NCBI GenBank assembly: GCA_005406025.1
Contig: BGZK01001007.1
Coordinates: forward strand, 124,001-188,000
Direction: 5' to 3'
Source: Eumeta japonica
Taxonomy: Eukaryota; Arthropoda; Insecta; Lepidoptera; Psychidae
Length of the DNA: 64,000 nt
Shown here: in pieces, positions 1-15,512 of the stretch
Position numbering within the stretch: position 1 is the first letter of the stretch
Layout: each line of letters starts with the position of its first letter
Translations under genes and position numbers: made by a program
The notes under the pieces: model-generated
Told to the model about the DNA's origin: nothing
Seen by the model: only the letters and a program-made list of their open reading frames with translations
Databases searched by the model: none

Positions 1-3354
<3,354 letters not shown>

Positions 3355-3577
3355 AAAAATTAAATGTAAAATCAGCACTGGGTCTAATTTATTATAAAAA
3401 TCATGAACTTTTTCAATGTGAATAATTACATTTTAAGAAAACGTGCAATATATGCCATAGCTACTATAAAATGAGCCATTAATGAATTGTTAACAAACCC
3501 AGTATGAATTTTTCCCTAACATTTTATGTATATATCATGAAATGTTTATCACAGTAATTGACTTCGCTGAAGCTGTT

Positions 3578-3583
3578 AATAAA
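3578..3583 (+). terminator. Candidate poly(A) signal of aconitase
   Basis: AATAAA lies about 225 bases after the aconitase stop codon in AT-rich 3' flanking sequence. No other evidence of cleavage is visible, so a later hexamer could be used instead. Confidence 0.4.
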
Positions 3584-6500
3584 ATCAGGTTTCGACAATA
3601 TATAAATTATTAAATGAATCTTAATTAGTGTAGTACAAAGTGAACTTATAGAGATATAGGCGAGCCAAGTTTGATTACCATTTATTTCCTAAAAATGTTA
3701 ACAATTTTTAGTAAAATTGTTTATTGATTTTACTTATGTACATATTTATGAAATTATAAGATATTTGAAAATAGCATTTCTTTATTAGTTATCCCTCACT
3801 GTTTTCCCTTTAAACAGTATAATTTTGAAGATAAATATTAAATTAATATAGAATTACATATTTGTGATTTTCAAATAAGCATAAAATATAACATCAGCTT
3901 AAGTTAGCATAACCAAATAAAGGGGGCAATTAAATTATCGGAGTATTAAAAATTCTTTATGAATGATGTTTTGATGTATTATTTTGTACCTGGAGGAATT
4001 TACTTGTTAAGAATTTCTTCTAGCAACATATTTCATTTCTTATTTTTACCCAGAGAATCTCTAACTTAAAATTAGGGCTGATACGTCCATATAAAAATTG
4101 TAATGAAATCTTATCTAATTAATACTTGCGAAAGGAAATGGGATATTTTAAACAATAAAATAAAATTTGTTAAACATGCGGCCATCTAAATCATATCAAA
4201 TTGTTGTTTTATAGTCTCCTCTATGGAAGTTCATTGCACTATTCTTGTTTGATTGATTAAAACTATTTTTTTTTTAAAGTTAAATGTTTTTAACAAAAAT
4301 TATATCAAAATAAATAATATTACATTGAGAACTGCAGTTTAAATAAAATAAAATAAAAAATCGTTATTACTTTGAAAATTCAAGACAGAATTTTACATTC
4401 AGACTTATGTTAGCATAACTAAATCATATATGTGTAATTTCTTGTTTGAAATAATTTGAGTATTTAGTCAAATACTATATTTGTTAATTATACAGGTTGG
4501 CTCAAAAAGTGATGTCAAAACAAATAACCTAGTTTCCTTAGAGCCAAGGCTAATAAAAATTCCCCATGTTTTGCGACTCGTTCTTTTTGAGCTAAATTTT
4601 TTTTAACGTGGTTATTGAGTCTTACTTTCGTGCCTAAAATAATTATTATCTTAACTCTGATCACTAGGTAGACAATTTTAGTCAAAAGTAAACTTTTAGG
4701 TATAACGATTGTGGCAATCTCTTTATTGCTTTTCTGTTTGAAAACTAGTTTTTGTACAAAAGAATGCAAAGGATTAGTGAAAAATCATCTCACTAATGTG
4801 TATTCATTTTTGTTTAATTGTTAACGGCATCTCCGTTACCAAGTTAATAAGTCAAAAAAATTGCCATGAAATTAATATATTAAATTTACTAAAAGTTTTT
4901 AACTTGTTTTGTTACTTTGAACCCTTTCATACAATCATTTATGATTAATTATCAAGGTGAAAATAAGCAAAAAGTATTTTTTTAATTTCTTACAGTTTTC
5001 TACTTCATCACCTTTAAAGACAGATTTCAAGGAAAAATATCCTTTTGATCAAAAATTATTTTTTAATTCATGAACTGTCCACTTAAATTTTTAAAATGAA
5101 CCCGCAGTCACAAGTTATAAATCTAGATCTATGTGATAGCTTCGTAAAGCTTTGGTTCAAACTTCGACTTTTATTCATTTGGAAAGGCGATTTTTAACTT
5201 TCAAATAGAAGTCATAAATGGCATAGATGTATAAAAAAGGGAAGATGCACAGTCACTTACTTTAACGTCGAAAAATGGACGAAGTGTACATGATGTATTT
5301 GTCTTACATTTTACAGTGCCAAAAAAAAGAAAAGAAGGAACATTATTTATCATATGATGTTTCAAACGCAATATCACAAGATTTATTTTTAAATAGAAAG
5401 AGAACAAGTAATGATCGTTTTCACTGAAAGACAATAAATTGCATTTTTTACAATTTACACATGCTGTTCTAAAACAAGACATCAGTAAAGTGGTTTAAAT
5501 CAATTTTAAATCATTTTTTTTTTGGTTGAATGTATGAAAAGAATCATTGGATACTTTTCTGCTTGAAAAGAACTTGATAATTTCTAAGGTGTATAGAGTA
5601 TAGTAATATAAAACTTTATTATTTATGTGATAAAAGTGATAATTCATTAAAGATTAACTTACGTTTGCTGAACATAATACTTAAGACATAATTTATTCAA
5701 AACAAATTCAAATATAATAAACAATATTTTTTAATGTTGGTTTAATTTATTGTATGATTTCCCTTTATTACTATAAGAATCTTTTAATATAAGAACAGTC
5801 TGTATAGTTAAGTAAGCAGATAAAGTTGCAAGAAATATAGGACTGGTATTGCTTAGGTTTATTTCTTTTAAATCAGTTTATATCTCGGCTTTCAATGCTA
5901 CTTTAAATGAAGTACAAAATATTCTTTATAATGCATGATTGGGCAACTAAGATAAATAAATTAAATGTTGTTTATGGAAAATAAAAAAATACCATACTTT
6001 TTGTTATTTTTGCATTTTTTAATAGAACACTTCGACGTCATAACTGAAGGTGCAACGAAACTACACTGAATGCAATCAGAGCTAAACAGTCTGTTTTAGC
6101 ACTCATCACGGAACTGTACATTATCTTTTTTATAGATCAATGATACATGGCCGTACTTTTTATTACATTGTCTTAGAACTTTGATTTTTTTTTCCAGCTT
6201 CAAAGGACTGCAAACTATTTAATATTATTTTGAACTTGAACTTGATACCTTCACCTGTTTCTGAAAAAAAGGTCTTGATGGACAATTAAGTGATTTTGTT
6301 ACGATTCCTTTTTCCATGAAAGATATGGATTTCTAAAAGTCACTATTTCAATTACATCTCATCAGTTTTTATTAATGATACAATCATGTATTTTTATAAA
6401 TTAAATATGTCCTTATTTCGAACCTTTTAAATTAACTTTTCACTCATTTTTACATATTAGTTCTAAAAGATAAAATTCATTTTAGAAATCATTTTTGTTA

Positions 6501-6720
6501 ACAGTTTCGAAGCATAATCAAAATGAACATATACAAAAAACCAAAAATAGAGTCAAGGTATTTACAGACAAACATAATGTTTTTAAATTATTTACGATTT
6601 CCAGAATTCATAATTCACATACTCATACTCTAGTACTATGGATCCCATTTCTAAGTCCAGCAAAAGCTATCAACTGAATACTACTAAATTGTATAGTCAG
6701 GTTAAAAAAAAACACAAAAA
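3584..6720. other. AT-rich intergenic region between the 3' ends of aconitase and RpL22
   Basis: About 3.1 kb of AT-rich DNA between two convergent genes. The short open frames show no recognisable protein similarity. Sequence near 4495, reading ACAGGTTGGCTCAAAAAGT, resembles the end of a Tc1/mariner-like element, but I could not find a matching opposite end. Nothing else is supportable. Confidence 0.6.
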
Positions 6721-6735
6721 TACAATATAAAGCTA

Positions 6736-6741
6736 TTTATT
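6736..6741 (-). terminator. Poly(A) signal of RpL22
   Basis: On the minus strand AATAAA lies 10 bases after the RpL22 stop codon (TAG at 6754-6752). A very short 3'UTR of this kind is usual for ribosomal protein genes, so this is probably the functional signal. Confidence 0.6.
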
Positions 6742-6751
6742 GGTGAAGGGT

Positions 6752-9320
6752 CTAATCTTCATTGTCTTCATTGTCACTGTCTGCGTTGATGTTGAAGTAG
6801 CGCAACTCATATGAGTCATGAGCTGATGCCACCACACGCAGCCAGTCTCGAAGGTTATTCTTCTTGAGATAACGCTTAGTGAGATATTTAAGGTACCTCT
6901 TTGAGAATGGGATATCTGAAATGAATATGTAACATAATAAATAAATCAGTTTTTAAAGTACAGAATTTTATTGTTCAATAACTATTGTGTTTGATGTTAT
7001 AAAGTTCTCAGTGAATTAAATGGATATAAGAAAAAAAAAGTCAAAATAAAGTATGCATTTAATTCTTTGCATATACTCTTGTACCATTATCAGCACTTTC
7101 CAAATTGATAAACAATCTTTATATCTTCATGAAATAATTTTTAATTGATAAGAAGTGGACAATTTATTTACAGTACAATGCATGAAATTCTGCTGATGTG
7201 AAGTTAGTCACAAAAGTGTCGCAATGATGTAAAATTGGCATGTAAGGGAAAAAAGGAAGCGTTCAACTTGTGCATTAGGTAATTCGCGGGCAGTTCAGAG
7301 TCAGGGTTTTATGTGTTATAGTGCACTTTGTTTCTTAAAACCCTTTAAATTGTTCAATAGAAGGTTAAATACGATCCTAGTATTGCCTTTCAAGATGACT
7401 TTTTCTTACAACTTATTACTTTATATACCATCTCATATATATTTCAAATAGATTTTTTGCATTACAAAATTCTTTAAATAATTTTTCTCATCATTAAAGC
7501 ATTTAATGACATTTCTGGTATTATTAAACTTTTTAATAATACCTTTGACATACGATTATTTGGTAGAAATATCAAATCATTAAAAGTATAAAGAACAGTA
7601 ATCAAAAATTAATAACATCAAAATTTCTTAATCAAACCACACTTGGTAAAATGATTATGCGTCTAGTTTTCTACTTTTATTAACTTGTATCTATTTTCGA
7701 TTTGTGTTATTACAGATGTTAATAATCATTCTGTTTATATTAACACTACTAATGTGAATAATTTTGGCACAGAAATTGCTTTACAATAATTGTATTATAC
7801 ACTAAAAGGTCTATCCAACACTTGTAATGGTATTAGTATTGATTAGGGATGGGCCGAGTACTCGTTTGATACTCGGTACTCTGCGTACTCGACGGGTTTT
7901 TTGTTACTCGTACTCGGCGAATAACTCGGTTATTTGATAACGAGTAACGAGTATACTTTGTTTAAGAAAAGCACTATATTTAGGTAGATATAATTAATAC
8001 AATTGTTAATCAAAAAGTATTTATTAGTAATTTAGGAAATCTTTCAAAATCTGAATTAATAAAATCAAAATTATGTTAATGATTTAGGAGTAATGAGACA
8101 AAACGCGAGCCGACGACGTCTTGACCGGCGCAAACCTTTTTGAACTTGTTTACGCGCGCGAAATGCGAATTTGATTGAACCGAGTTACTCGGCCGAGTAC
8201 TCGGTTGAAAAAAATTTGAGCCGAGTAAAACTCGGTACTCGTTACTCGGCAAAAGTGTTACTCGGCGCATCTCTAGTATTGATCACTTACATTGATGGTC
8301 ATATTATTTATATTCGACTTAACAATTAGTGCAGTAGATTTTAGTCACTTTAATAAATATTTTCACATTTAAATGTTGCGAAATATTAAAAGTTAAAATT
8401 ATTAACATAATAACAACCTGGGTTTAAAAAAGGCTATTTCTCCTAAGAATATGCATTTATGATACGTACAGTACAGGGAAGCAATGTTTGTTGTAAATTT
8501 TTTTATAGAAAGCTTAAGGTTAATCGTCTATGATTTTAACTATAGTTTTATACCATTTCTTTGAGATTTTTACTTCTTCGCCTTTTAGATTTTATTAAAT
8601 GTTAATGCATTAAAACTGTTAAATTAGGCAAGGTTGCCTTATGACAATGGGATGAATGAGAGGAGCGAGCGATAATTTCATGTCTCCTAGGGAGGACATG
8701 AATATTTAAAACAAAGACCTTTCCAGCTCTACCTGTTATAGACAAGTTACTGACAGATACTACCTCAATACCTCTAAGTTTTAAAATCAATAGTTTCATA
8801 ATAATATGGATAACTATCAATAATCCTCACTGCAAATTATACAAACTATAACAAAATTAACACATTTATTATTCACTAAACATTTAAGCTAATTTTAATA
8901 TTGAGGCACTTCATGATTCGTTGTTTCGAACAAACATGATGTAGGTCCTCTATCTAAGAAAATGGTTTGAGCTTCATATTGAAAGTAGAAAATGTCAAAT
9001 AACTAGGAAAATTAAAAAAGTTACACACCTGCACTGACTGCCACTTTCGTCTTATCCCTGCCGACAACAACGTGATTGCCTAGGTTATTCGTCTTGCCTT
9101 CGACTTTGACGTGTTCCTTCAAATATTTTTCGAAGTTAGCCACATCCAAAATACTGTCTTCGGCGGGATGTGTGCAGTCGATCACAAATTTAAGATTAAT
9201 CTTCCTCTTAACTCCTTTACCACGGATTTTACCACCTTTCACAGGGCCTTTGGCACCCTTTTTGCCAGTTTTCTGGTGAAGCTGAGCTTTCTTTGCTACC
9301 GGTTTTTTTGTTACCGCCAT
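6752..9320 (-). CDS. RpL22: 60S ribosomal protein L22 (eL22), complete
   Basis: A component of the large cytosolic ribosomal subunit. Two coding exons are read on the minus strand: 9320-9029 and 6915-6752, with a 2113 bp intron (donor GTGTGT, acceptor TTTCAG) in phase 1, giving 151 residues. The N-terminus is a Lys/Ala/Gly-rich basic extension of about 40 residues, longer than the vertebrate protein and usual in insects. The eL22 core follows: [20 protein letters not shown], then in exon 2 [20 protein letters not shown] and [20 protein letters not shown]. The tail is acidic (Asp/Glu/Asn), as in the family. The ATG at 9320 is the only one that fits; an acceptor lies just upstream, so the 5'UTR is also spliced. 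The large intron holds at least two MITEs (about 7170-7325 and 7844-8275). Confidence 0.97.
7170..7325. repeat. TIR MITE, copy 2 (diverged, inverted), in the RpL22 intron
   Basis: This segment aligns along its whole length with the reverse complement of the element at 579-733. Shared blocks include GTTAGTCACRAAAGYGTCGC, GTAAAATTGGCATG and ATTCGCRGGCAG, with many substitutions between them. Its ends (CAGTACAATGCATG and GTTATAGTG) correspond to the terminal repeats of copy 1 and a TA precedes the left end. It is an older or faster-decaying copy of the same non-autonomous element. Confidence 0.72.
7844..8275. repeat. hAT-type MITE with ACTCG-rich subterminal repeats, in the RpL22 intron
   Basis: A 432 bp element flanked by a perfect 8 bp target duplication GTATTGAT (7836-7843 and 8276-8283), the hallmark of hAT transposition. 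The termini are inverted: TAGGGATGGGCCGAG at the left and the complement of TAGAGATGCGCCGAG at the right (13 of 15 match). The first and last ~120 bp are crowded with ACTCG/CGAGT motifs in both orientations, as expected of subterminal transposase-binding sites. The centre is AT-rich with no transposase, so movement would depend on an enzyme supplied from elsewhere. Confidence 0.88.
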
Positions 9321-9460
9321 TGTTGCAGCCTAAAATACAAGAGGTAGCATTATAATGGTGAATTAATTTCTCATTTAACTAAATCATATTATTAAAAAAG
9401 CAAATTAAAATACCGAACACGTGTATACAGTTGCAGCAACTTACAAAATGGCCGATGATT
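9321..9460 (-). other. RpL22 5'UTR with a short leader intron
   Basis: On the minus strand a good acceptor (TTTTAG at about 9335-9330) lies 9 bases before the RpL22 ATG, and a consensus donor GTAAGT (9444-9439) lies about 115 bases further upstream. The non-coding first exon therefore begins above 9445. Leader introns are usual in ribosomal protein genes. The exact transcription start is not visible; no clear oligopyrimidine start site stands out. Confidence 0.6.
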
Positions 9461-11060
9461 GACTTCAATCAAAAGCAGATGCATTATGTTGCCACAGATA
9501 ACTCAGACTAAATTATCACAGAACAAATTATTGTTATTGTTTTTGGCAACAAATATTAGCGTTGCCTTATATTAAAGACCATAAAGTAAACTACCAATTT
9601 ATATCGCCTTGGCGTATTTATTATCATATATTAAATTGTTAGATTATAGGGATTAAGAACAAAACATATAAAACAAAATTATATTTCAATATGTTTGTTA
9701 ATTTTGTATATTGTACAAACGAACTTTGATATTAATTTTAGTAAATTAAATCAAATTAAAAAGTGCCTTAAAACTTCTGATATAATTCAGTTCCTGCGTC
9801 AATGGTATTCCCACTGCGATTAAGTAAAACGAAGATATTTAATCGGTATACATTGCCGTACTAAAATCACGAACTTTAAATTTCCTCGTGATTAGTGGCA
9901 AACGTCATTTTATTTCTCTTTCTCAAGCCTGGTAGACAAATTGTTCACTCTTCTTTGTATACATACAATAATACATTTTGCGACGAACATTGTTCATTAC
10001 GAGCGAGTGACGGCCGGCGCAGCTAAATTATTAGGGATTGCGACTTTTTAATTTGATTGAACCAAAATTAAAATACAAAATTACTTATTGTGTGACAAGG
10101 TTTTATATAAGGTGAATAACACTCTTTTTAAATTATACAGCTTATGTTTTATTGAAACAAATACTTAAAATAAACACAAAAATTAATCTGTTTTAATTTG
10201 TATATTACAATAAAACATTTTAAAAACGTTTAGGCATAGGCCTTGACTATAATTTTGTATAATATCATCTGGTTCTTTAAAAAGCATCGCGATGTTTACC
10301 GTTACGTAATAAAATAGGACAGTTATTTTACTTTTTACCATTTTGCTCAAATTCGCAGTGTATTACAGAATTCAGAAACATACTCTGGAATCGTTATGTT
10401 ACGTTACGAAATACGCCGTTACGTGGACATATAATAGAAACAATATAAAAAAAATTGATTAATAGCTAGCGCACTCATTATGAAGCTAATGTTGATGTGA
10501 AAATAAATCTTTCTCTATCCGTCGACAATTACATATTGGTAATCGAAATGAATAGTTTTCATAAATTAAAATCTTTATCGAATAGCCTATTTATTTCCTA
10601 TCAAAAATATATCTGATAAATGTGAATTCAATAAATATAAGAAATAAATTCCATTTATTAGTTTCCATTTCTCCCAATTTTTCCCTGCCACATGGTCACT
10701 TCACGTCATTGATCACGTACTTACAAAGCATATTTATCTCTTTTTAACTACATAGATGATTACATTACATAATGTAATGTAATCTCCTAGCCTTTTCGTC
10801 ATAAATACTTTATATTATTCACTAAAGTTAATGCTGATGCCTTTCGATGTTTTACTTTTGTGTATAATTACAGTCAGTCTAACATGTCTATTACTGACAA
10901 ATTCCTGCTTGTATAGCATATTTTTATTTAAAATTCTTCGCTTTTCTTCTTCGCATTTTAAGGAAGCTTTTCATGTGCCTTTTTGGCTCAAAATTATACA
11001 AAAAATATCTGTTTACGTGATTGCGGTGAAGCCCAAAAGAGGGGTAATTGACCTATATGT
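9461..11060. other. RpL22 promoter side and AT-rich intergenic DNA
   Basis: The first few hundred bases should contain the RpL22 promoter, but I see no TATA box or other definite element. The rest is AT-rich with no protein-like open frame that I recognise. ACATTACATAATGTAATGTAAT near 10764-10785 is a local palindrome-like AT tract. Confidence 0.5.
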
Positions 11061-11065
11061 ATATA

Positions 11066-11375
11066 CTAGCTTTTGCCCGCGGCTCCGCCCGCGTAGGCAT
11101 AAAATGTATTCTTTCATCTTGTTCATATGGAAATTTTTTTATAGGGCCAATTTATACATATTGTGATATAACCACAGCCCCTTTATATTCGTAGCTATTT
11201 CGTTTACATGGCTGATGTTTTTTAAAGCAATATAAAGCGACAACTTAAAAATTGTTGGAAGTTAAACATAATTCATACCTACTGATTTTTTGTACATTTC
11301 ATCACTATTAATTAAAATGAAAATCGGTCCAGCTATTCTCCAGTTATAAGTGTTCGAACAGTTATATTGTGTAAT
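11066..11375 (+). repeat. SINE-like interspersed repeat, copy 1
   Basis: Starts ACTAGCTTTTGCCCGCGGCT followed by CCGCCCGCGT, a start I recognise as very common in lepidopteran genomes. Near 11316-11350 it carries GAAAATCGGTCCAGC and TCTCCAGTTATAAGTGTTCG, the usual 3' body of the same class. The element class is left open. A shorter relative starts at 19863. Confidence 0.55.
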
Positions 11376-11999
11376 GTATTTAAATTGGAACTAAGTATTT
11401 TATAAGATGAACTCGCTAATATGTATTATAGGTATTATAAATGCTATAGTTTGTAAGGATGGATAGGTACGGAAGTATATAATGATTGATGGTAGTGCAA
11501 AAGTTATAGGTGGCTACTGCAATATACTCCTATAAACTATGTTAAACGATTTATTTTGGTCTGTATAAACATGCAGATTTTGCGATTAAGAAACGCGTGA
11601 GCAAGTCACATAGAGCTGGCCGTGGGAAAACATTGCGTGCTCAAATGTATGCCTGCTACCTTTATGGTCTGACCCTGCCGCCGGACCGCACCGTAATATC
11701 GCGCACTCGCTTGTCATTCGTCATAACTATTCAAATATTTGTCCAAATGATGGAGTGTAAAGACAAAGTTTATCTACTTTAAACACAAGATGCGATAAAA
11801 TTATATATTTTGATATAAGGATCAATTTGTTACTAAAAATGTGCATTAGAAATAAATTATCCATTATTATTGCATTTATGGTTCACTATTTTGGCGATAA
11901 TGGCTTACACATAAAAGATAGTTATATGCTGTCGTGAGCTTTTTTGTAGGACTATTTAAGATAAACATTTCCATTGTACATTATATACGTGTAATTCCA

Positions 12000-12257
12000 A
12001 CGGTTTTTGCGGCGCGCGCCAGAATACCTCGCAGATGGCAGATTTTCTCCTGCTTACTTGACACTTCTCGTTATATTTTGGTTAATTCCCACTATATCTT
12101 TATAAATTATAGCCTATGTGTTATTCTGATGTGTAAGCTATATATTATTGTACCGCGTCATCGAAATCCATTCAGTAGTTTTTGCGTGAAAGAGGAACAA
12201 ACATCCATCCATACATCCATCCAAACAAACTTTCGCCTTTATAATATTAGTAAGGAT
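12000..12257 (+). repeat. SINE-like interspersed repeat, copy 2 (3' part)
   Basis: Contains CGAAATCCATTCAGTAGTTT then TTGCGTGAAAGAG, a degenerate CATC(CATC) tract, and ends CTTTATAATATTAGTAAGG, the characteristic 3' end of a repeat class found throughout Lepidoptera. The 5' part is diverged. Separated from copy 1 by ~600 bp of unassigned sequence. Confidence 0.55.
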
Positions 12258-12619
12258 GTCCGAACCTATATTCCCTCGTAACTACAGATCGGTTAAATTG
12301 TTGCGGAAGAATAATATATCGTCAAATTCGTATCAGTGTGTACTAAAATAATAAAAAAAAAAAAACTAAGAATGGCGGATATGTGACGCCAAATTATGCA
12401 TTACATACCCGCCAAAATCTTGAAGAAATTCTTTTGTTCTAAACCTGTCGAATTGGGTATTAAAATGAAGGGTTTTAAAAAGTGATGACGAAAATATACA
12501 CAAATTATACATTTAGAAGTATTTTGGGATAACAAATTGTTTGACAAAACTCAATTGGTCTAATTGACTAAATTCCCATTAATACGCATGCCTTTAGATT
12601 TCGAATAATAAGAGTTATA

Positions 12620-14155
12620 TTGGATTTAATATCTCTGAATAATAGATTAATCAATTATTTCTAAATGAAAAGTCTCCGTTCATCGTCTCAGTATGGCTTT
12701 CGATCAGGAAAAAGTACATGAAATGCGGTGCATGAATTATTAAAATTTATTGTTCATAATTTAGATAGTAAAAATAAAACTTTAGCTGTATTTTTGGATC
12801 TCACAAAAGCTTTTGATACGATGTGTTTTCTCTTACTTTGACACAAAATGGTGTATTTACGTATTAGAGGTACACAACTAGCATTTTTTGAGGATTATTT
12901 GTCCTCATGCTCACAATGTGTTAAAATTGATAATAGCATAAGTAATGACCTTTCTATAACTTACGGTGTCCCCCAAGGGAGTATACTGGGTCTCACCTTA
13001 ATTCTTATATATATTAACGATCTTTGCCAAATAAAATTTACAAATGGAAAAATTATAACCTTTGCTGATACACAATACTACTTTTTAGTGCAAATCATTA
13101 CTCGGAGCTATTTCAGAATGCACAATCAGGACTGAATTCAGTTTGTGTGTGGTTAAGAATTAATATTTTAACTCTAAGCCCAGAAAAATATAAATTCATT
13201 TTTTTTTTCTTTCACCAATACACTCTGACCCATAAACGAATACAATTTAGTGGCCACGAATGTAGCAATTTACGAAAAAGTTGCTTATGTTCTAAATTAC
13301 AGAAAGTGGATGAATATATAAAATATGTAGCTTGGTGTTCTCATCACTATAGCAGGCTTCCCAAACTGTGCGTCGCGACGCCCTGGAGCGTCGCGACATT
13401 GTCCCAGGGGCGTCGCATGTCGATGCGATCGAGTTGAGTGAGCCTTAGGGTACCTTAGTGAGCGCCGTGCGCATTGTGACAAACATTACTAGGATAATAC
13501 TAAAATTAGTAAATACTTTTGGAGGCTGAGTTGAGAGGCGTCGTAAAAAATGGCAAAGTCCCAAGGGCGTCACAGTAAAAATAAGTTTGGGAAACCCTGG
13601 AGTATAGACTTAGCTTCCGACCGCACATTGACTTACTTGCAAGTAGAATTCGCAAGCTTATTTACATTTTTAAAACACTGAGGCACATCGCTGATTTTCC
13701 TACTCGTAAAACTATTTATTACTTCTCTTTGTCAATCCCTTATACTTTATTGCATTACGTGTTGGGGCGGCGCATGTAAAACCAGTATTATAAACTTAGA
13801 ACGGGCTCAAAGATTAGTACTGAAGGTTAGCTCTTTTCTTCCTTTTAGATATCCCACCTTAGAACTGTACAAAATTTGGAAAGTTCTAACAGTCTGTTAA
13901 CTATTTATTCCGAATACAGTTCTTGAAGAGCATTCGGTACTAACATTCGATGCATCATTCATAGATTTAAAACGTGGAAATGTATGTTCACTCAACGGGA
14001 CTTCGACTACATTTGCACAACGTTTCTATGAGTTTTTGGCACCGTATCTATATAAAAAATTGAATAAATTCCTGTCAATATATGCTTTAACGAAATTTGA
14101 GTGTAAACACAGAGTCAATCAGTTTTTATTGAAGCAAAAATATGATGACACCTAG
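12620..14155 (+). pseudogene. Decayed non-LTR retrotransposon (LINE) reverse transcriptase
   Basis: Conceptual translation in shifting frames follows the order of a CR1/jockey-type reverse transcriptase: SSSQYGFRSGKST, then LAVFLDLTKAFDTM, VPQGSILG and IYINDL, a damaged FADD region (the second Asp is lost in a short deletion, leaving FADT), and WLRINILTLSPEKYKFI. After a nested MITE at 13353-13599 the C-terminal connection resumes: ASRIRKLIYIFKTLRHIAD, ILYCITCWGGACKTSI, INLERAQRLVLKV and KHRVNQFLLKQKYDDT with a stop. At least one in-frame stop (after GKST) and several frameshifts make it inactive. The 5' half with the endonuclease is missing. The subfamily is not certain. Confidence 0.88.
13353..13599. 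repeat. hAT-type MITE nested inside the LINE reverse transcriptase
   Basis: A 247 bp insertion interrupting the reverse-transcriptase frame. Its termini are CAGGCTTCCCAAACT at the left and, as the complement of the right end, CAGGGTTTCCCAAACTT, a classic hAT terminus. The 8 bp flanks CACTATAG and GAGTATAG match at 6 of 8 positions, consistent with an old target duplication. The left third is GC-rich with repeated GTCGCGAC/GCGTCGC words. No coding capacity. Confidence 0.82.
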
Positions 14156-14361
14156 GCTCTTTTAAACATCATAACATGAAATTTAGGTTTATTATTTTTT
14201 ACATTTCAATTATATTTTATTATTTTTGTCTTCATTAAATGATGCCCTCTTTGCTTTGCTTTGAGGGCGAATTTCTTGTGGTAAAGTCATGCTGTGCCTG
14301 ATTTAACTGCACCATGAAAATGGGCCGGCTCGATTGATAAGATACTTTTAAAGAATATAAA

Positions 14362-14612
14362 CGTGAAGTAGCAGTTTCTGTTGCTGCTTTTTGTCCAGCG
14401 AGCGAGAGTTACGGTGGCTTACTCTGCTTCCTCCGTCAGCCCACTCCCGCACTCCATCAGCCCTCTCCTCTGTCCATCAGACAGCCTATCCCTCTACATG
14501 AGGCCAGCAATGCGCTGATGATCCGACTCGGATTGCGAATGTCCGCGGGTGGAGCTGATTCCCGCTCTCTGGTGACTCGCGTGCTCGTTTGCTTCTTGAA
14601 AGTGCCTTAAAA
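14362..14612 (+). repeat. GC-rich LINE 3' tail fragment, copy 1
   Basis: Carries GTAGCAGTTTCTGTTGCTGC, GTCCAGCGAGCGAGAGTT, repeated CCATCAG/CCTCTC words, GGATTGCGAATGTCCGCGGG and GGTGACTCGCGTGCTCGTTT. This order resembles the GC-rich 3' untranslated tail of lepidopteran LINEs. Related, more diverged tails occur at 51985-52085 and 60495-60765. It follows the reverse-transcriptase pseudogene but may come from a separate insertion. Confidence 0.5.
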
Positions 14613-14767
14613 AATATTGCTATAGAAAATAATGCAAATTTTCATCTTGTTACTTATAATACCTATAGGTAACCATCGGTTTCGCTGTTATTAAATTATG
14701 ACTTAGTAACAATCGGTAGCACACCTTTAAAAAAATGTATGAAAAAAAATGCAATCGAATTAAGGTT

Positions 14768-15512
14768 TGTCGGGTTCCGAGCCAAAATGCCTAAAACGGG
14801 ACCCTCATAGTTTAGTCACGTCTGTCCGTCCGCATGTCACAGGCATTTTATTCAAAAACTACGATACGTATACTGGTAAAATTTATAGTGTAGGTGTCTT
14901 GTATAAGCCGCAACTTACTTAGGTAGTTAAATAATAAAAATAAATATTTCTAGAGCACTCGATACATGTAACAGAAGCTTAAAACTTTTTAGTAAATATC
15001 AATGTGTGGCACATATTTCGACAGTTATTTTAAAAACACTAAGGCTTTTAAGCAATTTTTTACATTAAGTAAATAATTTCGGAAATATTTGCTCCGAAAA
15101 TAGTAGAAATTGTGTCCCTGCCCTTTATTTTCTAAATTGCGTGTTAAAAAATATGAAAAAAATATTGGAGATAACGTTCAATAAATATTTTCAACGAAAA
15201 TTATTTTGAACATGATCGGATATACTGTTTTTGAGTTATTGACGAAAAACTGCACTTCTCAACAAAGGGACGTAAGTGCTATGGACATATGCTCTTTTGC
15301 TGGTGTACTTTAGTTTACACTAGTTTAACAGTAGTAGTCCACGGATCAATTTGTTTCTCTAGTTATATGCGACTAATGTGCTTTTATCTATTCTGTACAG
15401 GAAATATGGAAAAAGTGTAATAACGATTTAAAAAAGTTTTGTTTTTATTCTTTTCTTCATAATAGTGGCTTCGGAACCCTATGACCATGGTCCGTCATGC
15501 TCTTGACTAGTT
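14768..15512 (+). repeat. ~0.7 kb interspersed repeat 'GGGTTCCGAGCC', copy A
   Basis: Begins TAGGGTTCCG-like (GGGTTCCGAGCCAAAATGCC) and ends GGCTTCGGAACCCTATG, then a TGGTCCGTCATGCTCTTGAC tail, so the two ends carry a short inverted GGTTCCG/CGGAACC word. Internal landmarks are CTGTCCGTCCGCATGTCACAGGC split across the 5' part, GTGTGGCACATATTTCGACAG and AACTGCACTTCTCAACAAA. Five other copies or part-copies occur in this window. No open frame is conserved between copies, so it is non-coding. Confidence 0.75.

Noticed and set aside
9076..9347. Plus-strand open frames opposite RpL22 exon 1
   Set aside because: Antisense shadows of the ribosomal protein exon.
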